A stretch of DNA of 64,000 nucleotides from positions 1,364,001 to 1,428,000 of the forward strand of contig CP107210.1 of the NCBI GenBank assembly GCA_025757985.1. Reading direction: 5' to 3'. This document shows, piece after piece, positions 1 through 7,035 of the stretch. Position 1 is the first letter of the stretch. Every line of letters begins with the position of its first letter. Both the position numbers and the translations under genes were made by a program. This DNA comes from Oscillospiraceae bacterium. GTDB taxonomy: Bacteria; Bacillota; Clostridia; Oscillospirales; Ruminococcaceae. The notes under the pieces are model-generated. The model was not told the DNA's origin and ran no database searches. It saw only the letters and a program-made list of their open reading frames with translations.

Positions 1-1
1 T

Positions 2-307
2 CTGGGCGAGGTCGGCTCCGCCCTGCTGCGGGAGCAGATGGCGCGGGAGGGCCTGCCGCTGGACAACCACCGGGACTGCGGCTGCCTGCTGTATGACACG
101 CAGGGGCAGGATGTGCAGGCCGGCGGCAGCGGAGCCGGGTGCAGTGCGGCGGTGCTGTGCTGCAAGATCCTGCCGATGCTGGCGGCAGGGCAGCTGAGGC
201 GGGTGCTGTTTCTGGCCACCGGCGCGCTGATGAGCCAGACTACCTTTTTGCAGGGGGAGAGCATCCCCGGCATTGCCCACTGTGTTGAGCTGGGAGGTGC
301 GGTATGA
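2..307 (+). CDS. spoVAD: Stage V sporulation protein AD, C-terminal part
   Basis: The reading frame is open at the left edge, so only the last 101 residues are present and the start lies outside. The visible part has the thiolase-like fold segment typical of SpoVAD, with a Cys-rich stretch (DCGCLLYD), GGSGAGCSA and LFLATGALMSQT near the end. SpoVAD is a component of the SpoVA channel that moves dipicolinic acid into the forespore and out during germination; it binds DPA. The stop overlaps the next start (ATGA at 304), the usual coupling in spoVA operons. Identification rests on the C-terminal segment and on the following spoVAE-like gene. Confidence 0.88.
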   Translation: MGEVGSALLREQMAREGLPLDNHRDCGCLLYDTQGQDVQAGGSGAGCSAAVLCCKILPMLAAGQLRRVLFLATGALMSQTTFLQGESIPGIAHCVELGGAV

Positions 308-660
308 ATTATTTCTGGGCGTTTGCGGTGGGCGGCGGCATCTGCGTTGTGGGGCAGCTGCTTATTGATTACACGAAGCTGACCCCCGCGCGCATCCTGA
401 CCGGGTATGTGGTCGCGGGCGTGATCCTGAGCGCCGTCGGCCTGTACAAGCCGCTGGCAGATTTTGCGGGGGCGGGGGCCAGCGTGCCGCTGCTCGGCTT
501 TGGGCACCTGCTGGCACAGGGTGCGCAGCATGCGGTGGACGAGTGCGGTCTGCCGGGGGCCTTCACCGGCGGGCTGACGGCAGCCTCGGGCGGCATTGCT
601 GCCAGCCTGATTTTCGGCGTAGCGGCCGCGCTTGCAGGGAAAAGCAGGGACCAGAACTGA
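304..660 (+). CDS. spoVAE: Stage V sporulation protein AE (SpoVAEb type)
   Basis: This is a 118-residue integral membrane protein with about four hydrophobic segments and short Gly/Ala-rich loops (GGGICVVGQLL near the start, TGGLTAASGGIAASLIFG near the end). It matches SpoVAE/SpoVAEb in length and pattern. Together with SpoVAC and SpoVAD it forms the inner-forespore-membrane DPA channel. The ATG overlaps the spoVAD stop. No further spoVA gene follows; the operon ends at a repeat-rich spacer. Presence of spoVA genes shows sporulation ancestry but not that the strain sporulates. Confidence 0.9.
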   Translation: MNYFWAFAVGGGICVVGQLLIDYTKLTPARILTGYVVAGVILSAVGLYKPLADFAGAGASVPLLGFGHLLAQGAQHAVDECGLPGAFTGGLTAASGGIAASLIFGVAAALAGKSRDQN

Positions 661-682
661 AGCTGCCCTGCAAAGTGCATAA

Positions 683-861
683 AAAGGCGGGCTGTCAAAA
701 AACTTTTGTAGGGGCGAGCATTGCTCGCCCGTGCCCGTTAGTCTGTGAAAAAAACTTTTCGGGAAAATGCGTTGCTGCGCCAAGCTGGCGGGCGACCAAT
801 GGTCGCCCCTACACATTCAATAGGCCAAGAATGTGATTTTTTGACACACAAAGGCGGGCTG
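683..861. repeat. Composite palindromic repeat (family A) with flanking direct repeats
   Basis: Two family-A palindromes face each other: GTAGGGGCGAGCATTGCTCG at 708-727 and the inverse-type unit ending CGCCCCTACA at 789-813. Outside them lie inverted TGTCAAAAAA (693-702) and TTTTTTGACA (837-846). Both ends carry the 12-bp direct repeat AAAGGCGGGCTG (683-694 and 850-861). The right copy is part of the terminator stem that follows. The arrangement looks like an inserted non-autonomous element, but no transposase is present. Confidence 0.6.
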
Positions 862-896
862 CAGATCTAAACGATCTGCAGCCCGCCGGTTGCTTT
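853..896 (-). terminator. Terminator between spoVAE and htrA (stem usable on both strands)
   Basis: A perfect 15-bp stem (853-867 with 873-887) with a 5-nt loop lies between the convergent spoVAE and htrA. On the plus strand it is followed by a T-run at 894-898. On the minus strand the T-run is poor. Confidence 0.7.
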
Positions 897-2300
897 TTAC
901 TGGTTGGAGCCAAGCGTGACAGTCAGGGTCTGCACCTTGCCGTTGCGCTCGACCTGCAGGTTCACGGAATCACCGATGGCCTTGTCCTTGAGGTAATTCT
1001 TCAGGGCGGAGGAATCGCTGACAGCGGTATCATCCACAGCCAGCACACGGTCACCGGCCTGCACACCGGCGGCCTCGGCGCCGCTGCCCTTGGTGACCTC
1101 GACCACATAGACGCCCATTGTGGACACACCCAGCTGCTGGGCGGTCTGCGCATCGGTCACATCCATGATCTTGACGCCCAGTGCGGGGCGCGCGACCGAG
1201 CCGCTCTCGATCAGCTGGCGGCTGATCTCCATTGCGGTGTTGATGGGGATGGCAAAGCCGATACCCTCGGCTTCACTGTAGCTGCTCTTGGCATTGACAA
1301 TGCCGATCAGCTCGCCGTTTGCGTTGAACAGACCGCCGCCGGAGTTGCCCGGGCTGATGGAGGCATCGGTCTGGATCAGCGTCATATCGTTGTCCTGTAC
1401 GGTAACCTGACGGTTCAGCGCGCTGACGATGCCGTCCGTGACGGTGTTGGACAGCGTGCCGAGCGGGTTGCCCACCGCCACGGCGACCTCGCCGACGGCC
1501 AGCGCGTCACTGTCACCGATGACCGCCGGGGTCAGACCGGTGGCGTCGATCTTCAGCACGGCGATGTCGGAGGTGGAATCCTGCCCGACAATGGTGGCAT
1601 CGTAGGACTCATCGCTGCCGTTCAGCTGGACCTTGACGCTGGTGGCACCGCTGACGACATGTGCGCAGGTCAGGATGTAGCCGTCCTGACTGATGATGAC
1701 GCCGGAGCCTGCGCCGCTCTGCACATAGTAGCCGCCGAACCAGGTCTGGCTGCTGCTCATCTGCTCAGTCGTAATGGCGACAACACTGGGCGAAACGACA
1801 GACGCAATCTGCTGGACGGTCATGCTGCTGCCGTCCGTGCTGCCTGCCGCCGTGGCATCGGTGCTGCGCTGCACCTGCTGGACCACGACCTGATTGCCGG
1901 TCAGGCCGGTGCGGCTGGCAACGATCGCGCCGCCGAAGCCGCCGCCGAAGCCCAGCGCCACCGCGCCGACACCTGCCAGCACGCGGAGCAGCACCTTGCG
2001 GGGCTTCTTTTTCTGGGGCACGGGGGGCTGCTGCGGTGCGCTGGAATAGCTGTAGCCGTTATAGCCGCCGTTGTTCCCGCTGCCGCCGCTGAAGCTGCTG
2101 GTGTAGCCGTTGGGGTCCTGCTGCGGGTTGGGGCTTGCGCCGTTGCCGGAATAATCGGTGCGGGCGGTGTTGGCGGTGTTCATGCCGCTGGAGCCTACAT
2201 TGGGGTAGTCGCCCTGTTCAGGCTGGCTGCTCTGGGGCTGTGCGGGCTGACCATCGGATGTATGGTTATAGAGACCGGAGTAATCATATTCATTGCTCAT
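897..2300 (-). CDS. htrA: HtrA/DegP-like membrane serine protease with PDZ domain
   Basis: 467 residues. A long Gln/Ser/Gly/Tyr-rich cytoplasmic N-terminus (1-100) is followed by a Lys-Pro stop-transfer and one membrane segment (about 104-130). A trypsin-like protease domain follows with the triad visible as His214 (TCAHVV), Asp245 (TSDIAVLKID) and Ser320 (SPGNSGGG), then a single PDZ domain from about 365 to the end. This is the YyxA/HtrA architecture of Gram-positives: an extracytoplasmic quality-control protease for misfolded or secreted proteins. ATG at 2300 is preceded by GAAAGGAG. It is a single gene; a TATACT -10 lies at 2333-2338 on its strand with no clear -35. Confidence 0.93.
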   Translation of the reverse strand: MSNEYDYSGLYNHTSDGQPAQPQSSQPEQGDYPNVGSSGMNTANTARTDYSGNGASPNPQQDPNGYTSSFSGGSGNNGGYNGYSYSSAPQQPPVPQKKKPRKVLLRVLAGVGAVALGFGGGFGGAIVASRTGLTGNQVVVQQVQRSTDATAAGSTDGSSMTVQQIASVVSPSVVAITTEQMSSSQTWFGGYYVQSGAGSGVIISQDGYILTCAHVVSGATSVKVQLNGSDESYDATIVGQDSTSDIAVLKIDATGLTPAVIGDSDALAVGEVAVAVGNPLGTLSNTVTDGIVSALNRQVTVQDNDMTLIQTDASISPGNSGGGLFNANGELIGIVNAKSSYSEAEGIGFAIPINTAMEISRQLIESGSVARPALGVKIMDVTDAQTAQQLGVSTMGVYVVEVTKGSGAEAAGVQAGDRVLAVDDTAVSDSSALKNYLKDKAIGDSVNLQVERNGKVQTLTVTLGSNQ

Positions 2301-2451
2301 AGGGGTCGTCTCCTTTCGCTTTGTATGCCTACAGTATACCCGCTAATTGTGAAATAGGTTTCGTCAGAGAGTGAAAAGTGTGTGAAAAGCGGTGTAGATC
2401 GTGATCAGTAAAAAACTGCCGCCGCCCTGCTGATTTTTACAAATCATATCG

Positions 2452-2480
2452 TTGCGCAGCGCGGCAAGATATGGTATACT
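2452..2480 (+). promoter_or_regulatory. Sigma-A-type promoter
   Basis: TTGCGC (2452-2457), a 17-bp spacer and TATACT (2475-2480) with an extended -10 (TGG). It would give a leader of about 155 nt before the next recognised gene at 2642. Confidence 0.65.
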
Positions 2481-2522
2481 CAAATTACAAACCACACTTA
2501 GGGCAATACCGCATAATTCTAA

Positions 2523-2636
2523 TGTGCGCCGAAGAACGGTTATAAATCGTTGGCGCTGACGGCGCAGATCGCCCTGCGCCGCCACTGGGATGATGTGCTG
2601 TACTACGACCTGAACACAAATACGATTGGCGGGTAA
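2523..2636 (+). pseudogene. Short open segment, possible gene remnant
   Basis: The frame between stop codons at 2520-2522 and 2634-2636 encodes 37 residues that read like real protein (LTAQIALRRHWDDVLYYDLN), ending 5 bp before the next gene. There is no ATG; a TTG at 2550 has no good ribosome-binding site. It may be the tail of a decayed gene or an unusual small ORF behind the 2452-2480 promoter. I do not recognise the family. Confidence 0.3.
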
Positions 2637-2641
2637 TATAT

Positions 2642-3493
2642 ATGCAGATCAAGCAGGAAAAAGGCCACTATACCTTATATAAGGAGAGCGAAGCCATCGG
2701 TACGGCTGTGGTGGACGGCGCTGCGATCCTGCGTCTGGAGATCGTGCCCGCGTGGCGCGGGCGCGGCTACGGCAGCTATCTGGTAAAGGAGCTGCTGCGG
2801 CGCGGCGGCGGGCTGGACCCGAAGCAGGCCACACGCTTCACTGCGCCCCTGCCCAGGGACGAGGCGGGCCGTGCTTTGGCGCGGCGGTTCGACTTTGTGG
2901 CGGAGGGCGGGCGGCTGGTGCGCCGCCGTGTGCCGGATCTGTCCGCTGTGGAGCTGTGCCATGAGTTTCTGGAGCTGCATGTGACCCCCGGCGGGCTGTA
3001 TCTCGATGCGACCTGCGGCAACGGAAACGACACGCTGTTTTTGTGCCGTCTGGCCGGGCAGAACGGCCGTGTGCTGGCCATGGATATCCAGCAAAAGGCG
3101 GTGGACCACACGAACAAGCGCCTGACCGACGCCGGGTATGAGAAAGTGGGGCGCGCGGTGCTCTACGACCATGCGAAGCTGGGGGAACTTGTGCAGCCCG
3201 GCAAGGTGGATTGCGTGCTGTTCAACTTCGGCTGGCTGCCGGGGGCCGAGCACACCGTATATTCCACGGCGCAGGGCAGTCTTTCCGCCCTGTGTGCCGC
3301 GCTGGATGCCCTGCGCCCCGGCGGTGTGCTGGCGGCTGTGCTGTACAGCGGCAAGGTCATAGGTGATGCCGAAAAGCAGGCGGCGCTGGCGTTTTTCCGC
3401 AGCCTGCCGCTGACAAAGTACACGGTGCTGGTCTGCGAGTTTGCAAACTGGGCGGACACCGCCCCGCTGCCGTGCTTTGTGATCAAAAAATAA
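2642..3493 (+). CDS. GNAT domain fused to MnmM/YtqB-type tRNA methyltransferase
   Basis: 283 residues in two parts. Residues 1 to about 100 resemble a GNAT N-acetyltransferase (LRLEIVPAWRGRGYGSYLVKEL has the acetyl-CoA loop R-G-x-G-Y-G). Residues about 100-283 are a class I SAM methyltransferase of the rRNA_methylase (PF06962) family: motif I is DATCGNGNDTLFL, then AMDIQ, FNFGWLPG and the C-terminal VCEFANW. The Bacillus member YtqB/MnmM methylates nm5U to mnm5U at the tRNA wobble position, so the C-terminal half is probably a tRNA-modifying enzyme. The YtqB protein is normally free-standing; the fused GNAT half has an unknown substrate. A terminator follows directly. Confidence 0.85.
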   Translation: MQIKQEKGHYTLYKESEAIGTAVVDGAAILRLEIVPAWRGRGYGSYLVKELLRRGGGLDPKQATRFTAPLPRDEAGRALARRFDFVAEGGRLVRRRVPDLSAVELCHEFLELHVTPGGLYLDATCGNGNDTLFLCRLAGQNGRVLAMDIQQKAVDHTNKRLTDAGYEKVGRAVLYDHAKLGELVQPGKVDCVLFNFGWLPGAEHTVYSTAQGSLSALCAALDALRPGGVLAAVLYSGKVIGDAEKQAALAFFRSLPLTKYTVLVCEFANWADTAPLPCFVIKK

Positions 3494-3497
3494 AAGT

Positions 3498-3539
3498 ACC
3501 CCGTATCCGTGTGACCCATGCGGATACGGGGTGCTTTTT
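3498..3539 (+). terminator. Terminator shared by convergent genes
   Basis: A 12-bp stem (ACCCCGTATCCG at 3498-3509 with 3521-3532), an 11-nt loop and a T-run at 3534-3539. It sits between the methyltransferase and the convergent MATE gene and could serve both. Confidence 0.85.
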
Positions 3540-3548
3540 ATGCCCTGT

Positions 3549-4913
3549 TTATGCCTTGACTGCGGGGGCACCGCCGCCCAGCTGCGGGATCGGGCAGTGC
3601 AGGATGTACCACGCAAACAGCACCGAGGAGATGCTCCATGTCAGCGGGTAGGCCCAGAACACCACACTGATGGCGCGGATAAAATGCAGTGTGATCGTGA
3701 TATAGGTGATGCGCAGCGCACACCAGATCATCAGCATGACCATCATCGGCACGACCGGCCGCCCCAGCCCGCGCAGGATGCCTGCACAGCAGTGGCTGAA
3801 GGCCAGCAGGCAGTAGAACAGCGCCGCCGTGTGTGCCTGCTGCACACCGAACGCGATGACATCCGGCTCACGGCTGAACGCGCCGATGAGCCATGGCGAC
3901 AGCGCGTAGATGCCTGCGCCCACGATCTCGGCCATCAGCACCGAGCAGAGCGTGCCGAACTTCATACCCTTGCGCACACGGTCGGGCTGACCGGCACCGA
4001 CATTCTGGCTGACGAAGGTCGCCAGCGCCATCGAAAAGCAGGTCACGGGCAGAAAAGCAAAGCCCTCGACCTTGCTGTAGGCACCGCACCCGGCCATGGC
4101 CTGCGCACCGAACGAGTTGATGTTGGACTGCACAATGACATTGGCAATCGAGATGACTGAGTTCTGGATGCCGGACGGCAGACCCTGCACAACGACTGCC
4201 TTGAGCGATGGGGCGTCAAATCTGACCTCGTTCCAATGCACGGCCCATTCCTCTTTGCTGCGGGTCAGCTTGGCAAAGGCCAGAATAGCGCTGACCGTCT
4301 GGGAGGCAATCGTGGCAAAGGCGGCCGCACCCACGCCCATGCGCAGCCAGCCGACCAAAATCAGGTCGAGAATGACATTGATGATGGACGCGGCAATCAG
4401 ATACCGCATCGGGCTTTTGCTGTCACCGACCGATTGCAGGATGCTTGCACCCACATTGTACATGACCACGGCGATCGAGCCGAAGAAGTACATCCGGAAG
4501 TAGGCAATCGAGTTGGCCAGCACGCTGTCCGGCGTGCCCATCCAGCGCAGGATCTGCGGTGTCAGTATTACGCCCACCACGGTGAGCGCTACGCCGGCGG
4601 CAATGCCCAGTGCCACTGTGGTGTGGATGGTGCGGCGCATCCGGTCCCAGTCTTTGGCGCCGAAATACCGCGCCACCACCACGCCGGCGCCCAGCGAGAC
4701 GCCGTTGACAAAGCCCGTCAGCAAAAAGATCAGGCTGCCGGACGAGCCAACGGCGGCCAAGGCCTCGCCGCCCAGAAAGTTGCCGACGATCAGGGAGTCG
4801 GCGGCGTTATACAGCTGCTGAAACAGGTTGCTGATAAAAATCGGCAGCGCAAACAGCAGCATACCCTTGGCAACGCTGCCCTGTATCAGCGTTGTTTTTT
4901 GTTTCGTTTCCAT
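3549..4913 (-). CDS. MATE family multidrug efflux transporter
   Basis: 454 residues with twelve predicted membrane segments in two MatE repeats. The N-terminal signature LFALPIFISNLFQQLYNAADSL and the loop GSSGSLIFLLTGFVNGVSLG are typical of the DinF/NorM/MepA superfamily. Such proteins export cationic drugs or dyes using a Na+ or H+ gradient. The substrate cannot be told from sequence. No regulator gene is adjacent; the upstream spacer is filled by a family-A repeat. Confidence 0.92.
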   Translation of the reverse strand: METKQKTTLIQGSVAKGMLLFALPIFISNLFQQLYNAADSLIVGNFLGGEALAAVGSSGSLIFLLTGFVNGVSLGAGVVVARYFGAKDWDRMRRTIHTTVALGIAAGVALTVVGVILTPQILRWMGTPDSVLANSIAYFRMYFFGSIAVVMYNVGASILQSVGDSKSPMRYLIAASIINVILDLILVGWLRMGVGAAAFATIASQTVSAILAFAKLTRSKEEWAVHWNEVRFDAPSLKAVVVQGLPSGIQNSVISIANVIVQSNINSFGAQAMAGCGAYSKVEGFAFLPVTCFSMALATFVSQNVGAGQPDRVRKGMKFGTLCSVLMAEIVGAGIYALSPWLIGAFSREPDVIAFGVQQAHTAALFYCLLAFSHCCAGILRGLGRPVVPMMVMLMIWCALRITYITITLHFIRAISVVFWAYPLTWSISSVLFAWYILHCPIPQLGGGAPAVKA

Positions 4914-4953
4914 AGTTTGCTTTCTCTATACCCATATCCTGAGCGGCAGAGTG

Positions 4954-5017
4954 CGGGCGCATATAGAATGCGCCCCTACGGGTGTGATTCGTAGGGGCGG
5001 ATTCCATATCCGCCCGC
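4954..5017. repeat. Family-A palindromic repeat pair
   Basis: Two facing units: GGGCGCATATAGAATGCGCCC + CTAC (4954-4979) and GTAGGGGCGG / core ATTCCATAT / CCGCCC (4991-5017). The arms are shared and the cores differ. Confidence 0.8.
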
Positions 5018-5031
5018 AAAGTGCCGTATGT

Positions 5032-6036
5032 TTACACCAATACGTCCTTAATCAATAAGCTCAGCCCGCCGGTGGCCGAATGGATAAACTCAACAGCGTC
5101 ATCACTGCTGCACAGCTCTGCGGGAATCTTGATCTCGATGCCGGACTCGGTCTTGAAGCTGCGGCTCTCCAGCTTTTTGATGCGCGCCGGGGTCACGGTC
5201 ACGCGGTCGTCCTGCTGCACACCGGTCTCGGCGAGGGCCTGCTCAAACCGCGGCGCGGCAAGTGGGAAATTCTCCCGGATGCGCTCCCGGACATCCTCGA
5301 CAGAGATCCGGTTGTCCACAGCCTGATTGCGCACCAGCAGCTCAACGGCGGTCTCGGTGCCGCCGTCAAAGGGCGGTACATCGTCCAGCTCCTCCGGCTC
5401 GGGGTAGGCCTCCTTCACGGCGGCTACGGCTGTTTCGCATACGGCCTTGAGCTTCGCCTTCTCCTGCAGGGCCTCGGTGCAGCCGAAAACGCGGGTCGAA
5501 AGGTAGTAGCCCTTTTTGTCATCCATCGTGAATTTTTTCTCGATCAGCCGCACCGTGCCGTTGGCGCGGTCGATGAGGGCCGCCTCGTCCGCCTTGGGGG
5601 TGCCGGGCAGCAGGGTGCGCTGCGGCACCATGCTGCTGAACCGGCCGTTGCCCAGCAGCTCGGTATGGTGGGTGTAGCCGGGGCGGTAGTTCAGCTTCAG
5701 CACGCCGTAGAACGGTACGCCGTCGGCGGTGAAATCCACCACGGCCAGATCACCGGCCGGTATGGCCTGATACTGGAGCATCTGCTCAAAAATGACGCCC
5801 GCGATGCGGCGGGACAGGTCGATGAAATCCTGATTCTGCGCCATCTCCTGCGCAAAAGCGGAGTCGGGCAGGAACCGGCAGTTCTTGACCTCATCGCTGG
5901 CAAAGGCGCGCTCAAGGGTGGCGGCATAATACTCGTACAGGTCGGCGTCCATGTCCATGGCGCGGTCCGACAGCACCGGCTCCGATGCGCCGGGGTCCAG
6001 CAGATGCAGCACGACCTGATTGATCTTGACTTCCAT
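5032..6036 (-). CDS. Nucleoid-associated protein, NdpA/YejK-like (37-kD family)
   Basis: 334 residues from the ATG at 6036, which has AAGGAG nine bases upstream; an upstream in-frame ATG at 6063 lacks this. It matches the NA37/PF04245 family: N-terminal VVLHLLDPGASEPVLSD, then DLAVVDF, PFYGVLKLNYRPGYTH, and a C-terminal ESGIEIKIPAEL segment. Members bind the nucleoid; the precise role is poorly known. In Clostridia it is usually a lone gene, as here. Confidence 0.85.
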   Translation of the reverse strand: MEVKINQVVLHLLDPGASEPVLSDRAMDMDADLYEYYAATLERAFASDEVKNCRFLPDSAFAQEMAQNQDFIDLSRRIAGVIFEQMLQYQAIPAGDLAVVDFTADGVPFYGVLKLNYRPGYTHHTELLGNGRFSSMVPQRTLLPGTPKADEAALIDRANGTVRLIEKKFTMDDKKGYYLSTRVFGCTEALQEKAKLKAVCETAVAAVKEAYPEPEELDDVPPFDGGTETAVELLVRNQAVDNRISVEDVRERIRENFPLAAPRFEQALAETGVQQDDRVTVTPARIKKLESRSFKTESGIEIKIPAELCSSDDAVEFIHSATGGLSLLIKDVLV

Positions 6037-6142
6037 AGAATAATAGCTCCTTAAAGATGGCAATATAAAATACTATACCACGATTTTCCGGGTTTGACCA
6101 GCGGCAGCCCCGGGCAAAATAGTGACGAAAGAGGTGATTTGT

Positions 6143-6346
6143 ATGAACAAGGCCGAAAAAGAAACGCTGCTGTGCCGCACCGCACCCAGCCGCCAGAAGC
6201 AGGCACAGGAATATCTGCAGGGCCGCAGCCCCGGCACGATGCAGCGCTACGCCCCCAACGCCCACGCCGACCCGGAACAGGGCTGGGTGGAGGACGAGGA
6301 CACCGTGCGCCGCCTTGCAAAATGGCGAGAGGAAGCGATCTACTGA
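6143..6346 (+). CDS. Small hypothetical protein
   Basis: 67 residues starting at the ATG at 6143, which has AGAGGTG six bases upstream (an in-frame ATG at 6122 has no such site). It is hydrophilic and charged, without membrane segments or Cys pairs (one Cys), and contains SRQKQAQEYLQGRSPGTMQR and a Trp/Glu-rich C-terminal part. Its start region faces the nucleoid-associated gene. I do not recognise the family; the good start site and the base composition favour a real gene. Confidence 0.6.
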   Translation: MNKAEKETLLCRTAPSRQKQAQEYLQGRSPGTMQRYAPNAHADPEQGWVEDEDTVRRLAKWREEAIY

Positions 6347-6391
6347 CGCGGGGCGGGCGCGGCCTGCCCCTTACATGCAGCCTGCCGGGGC

Positions 6392-6787
6392 TTATGCCTC
6401 AGCGGTGCGCTTGCTGTTTGCCTTGCGGGTAAAGCGGTCGTTGTCCACGATATAGCGCTCATGCGTGGCGGAGGCGATCTGGGTCACATCATCATAGACG
6501 CGGGCGGTGAACCGCAGGCGGCGGTCCTCCACAGCGATCAGCTCACAGTCGCACTGTACGATCATTCCGACCGGGGTGGGGGCCGTGTGGGCTACGGTCA
6601 GCGCGGTGCCGACCGTGCCCTGATCGAGCTCCAGCTCGGAGGCGACCGACTGCCAGCAGGCCTTTTCGATCAGAGCCGCCACGGCGGGGGTGGCCAGCAC
6701 AGGCAGCTCGCCGCTGCCCATGGCAAGGGCGGTGTTTTCAGTGGTGACACGCAGCGCTGCGTGCCCCTTGATGCCGGGGGTAAGCAT
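6392..6787 (-). CDS. FlK-like hot-dog thioesterase
   Basis: 131 residues from ATG 6787, chosen because AGGAG lies eight bases upstream; a nearer ATG at 6793 is too close. The pattern TENTALAMGSGELPVLATPAVAALIE, a central VGTALTVAHTAPTPVGM and FTARVYD.....ATHERYIVD matches the fluoroacetyl-CoA thioesterase (FlK)-like hot-dog family. The conserved His in VAHTAPT and the E/T residues in the N-terminal part fit the family's active site. Physiological substrate is unknown; in gut Clostridia these are thought to be general acyl-CoA thioesterases. Confidence 0.8.
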   Translation of the reverse strand: MLTPGIKGHAALRVTTENTALAMGSGELPVLATPAVAALIEKACWQSVASELELDQGTVGTALTVAHTAPTPVGMIVQCDCELIAVEDRRLRFTARVYDDVTQIASATHERYIVDNDRFTRKANSKRTAEA

Positions 6788-6857
6788 AAGCATTTCTCCT
6801 GCTATTTTCAAAATCTTATATCTTATATATAGTAGCACACTTTCCGGCAAAAAGATA

Positions 6858-6885
6858 GTAGTGGCCGGGTATGCCCGGCCACTAC
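6858..6885. repeat. Single family-A-like palindrome
   Basis: Perfect 12-bp arms GTAGTGGCCGGG / CCCGGCCACTAC with a 4-nt centre. It is a diverged form of the GTAGGGGCCGGGCATGCCC unit found at 35699 and 36820. Confidence 0.7.
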
Positions 6886-6920
6886 ATAGCGACAAAAATT
6901 TTCATTTTTTCGCCAATCTC

Positions 6921-6949
6921 TTGCACTTTGCGCCGAATTCTGCTATCCT
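6921..6949 (+). promoter_or_regulatory. Promoter of uraA
   Basis: TTGCAC (6921-6926), 17-bp spacer, TATCCT (6944-6949). Transcription would start near 6956. Confidence 0.7.
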
Positions 6950-6960
6950 TATATAGATAA

Positions 6961-7008
6961 GCAAGGAGGCTGTAGTGTTGTGGTAATCACGGCAGTCTCC
7001 CTTTTTTG
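6961..7008 (+). promoter_or_regulatory. Terminator-like attenuator in the uraA leader
   Basis: GGAGGCTG (6965-6972) pairs with CAGTCTCC (6993-7000), with an inner GTG/CAC pair, and T6 follows (7002-7007). The hairpin lies between the promoter and uraA, so transcripts would stop after about 50 nt unless it is prevented. The 5' arm contains AAGGAGG (6963-6969), which could be a ribosome-binding site for a three-codon frame GTG-TTG-TGG-TAA (6975-6986). No full PyrR or purine-riboswitch structure was recognised. Confidence 0.6.
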
Positions 7009-7035
7009 CGGCCATTGTTGAGGAGGATATCATTC

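Larger units (their letters stand above)
2301..2641. other. Intergenic region of 341 bp between htrA and the GNAT/methyltransferase gene
   Basis: It holds the htrA promoter side (TATACT on the minus strand at 2333-2338), a plus-strand promoter (2452-2480) and a short open segment without a clear start (2523-2636). Nothing else is recognised. Confidence 0.6.

Noticed and set aside
683..861. Insertion sequence
   Set aside because: No transposase frame is present; at most a small non-autonomous element.
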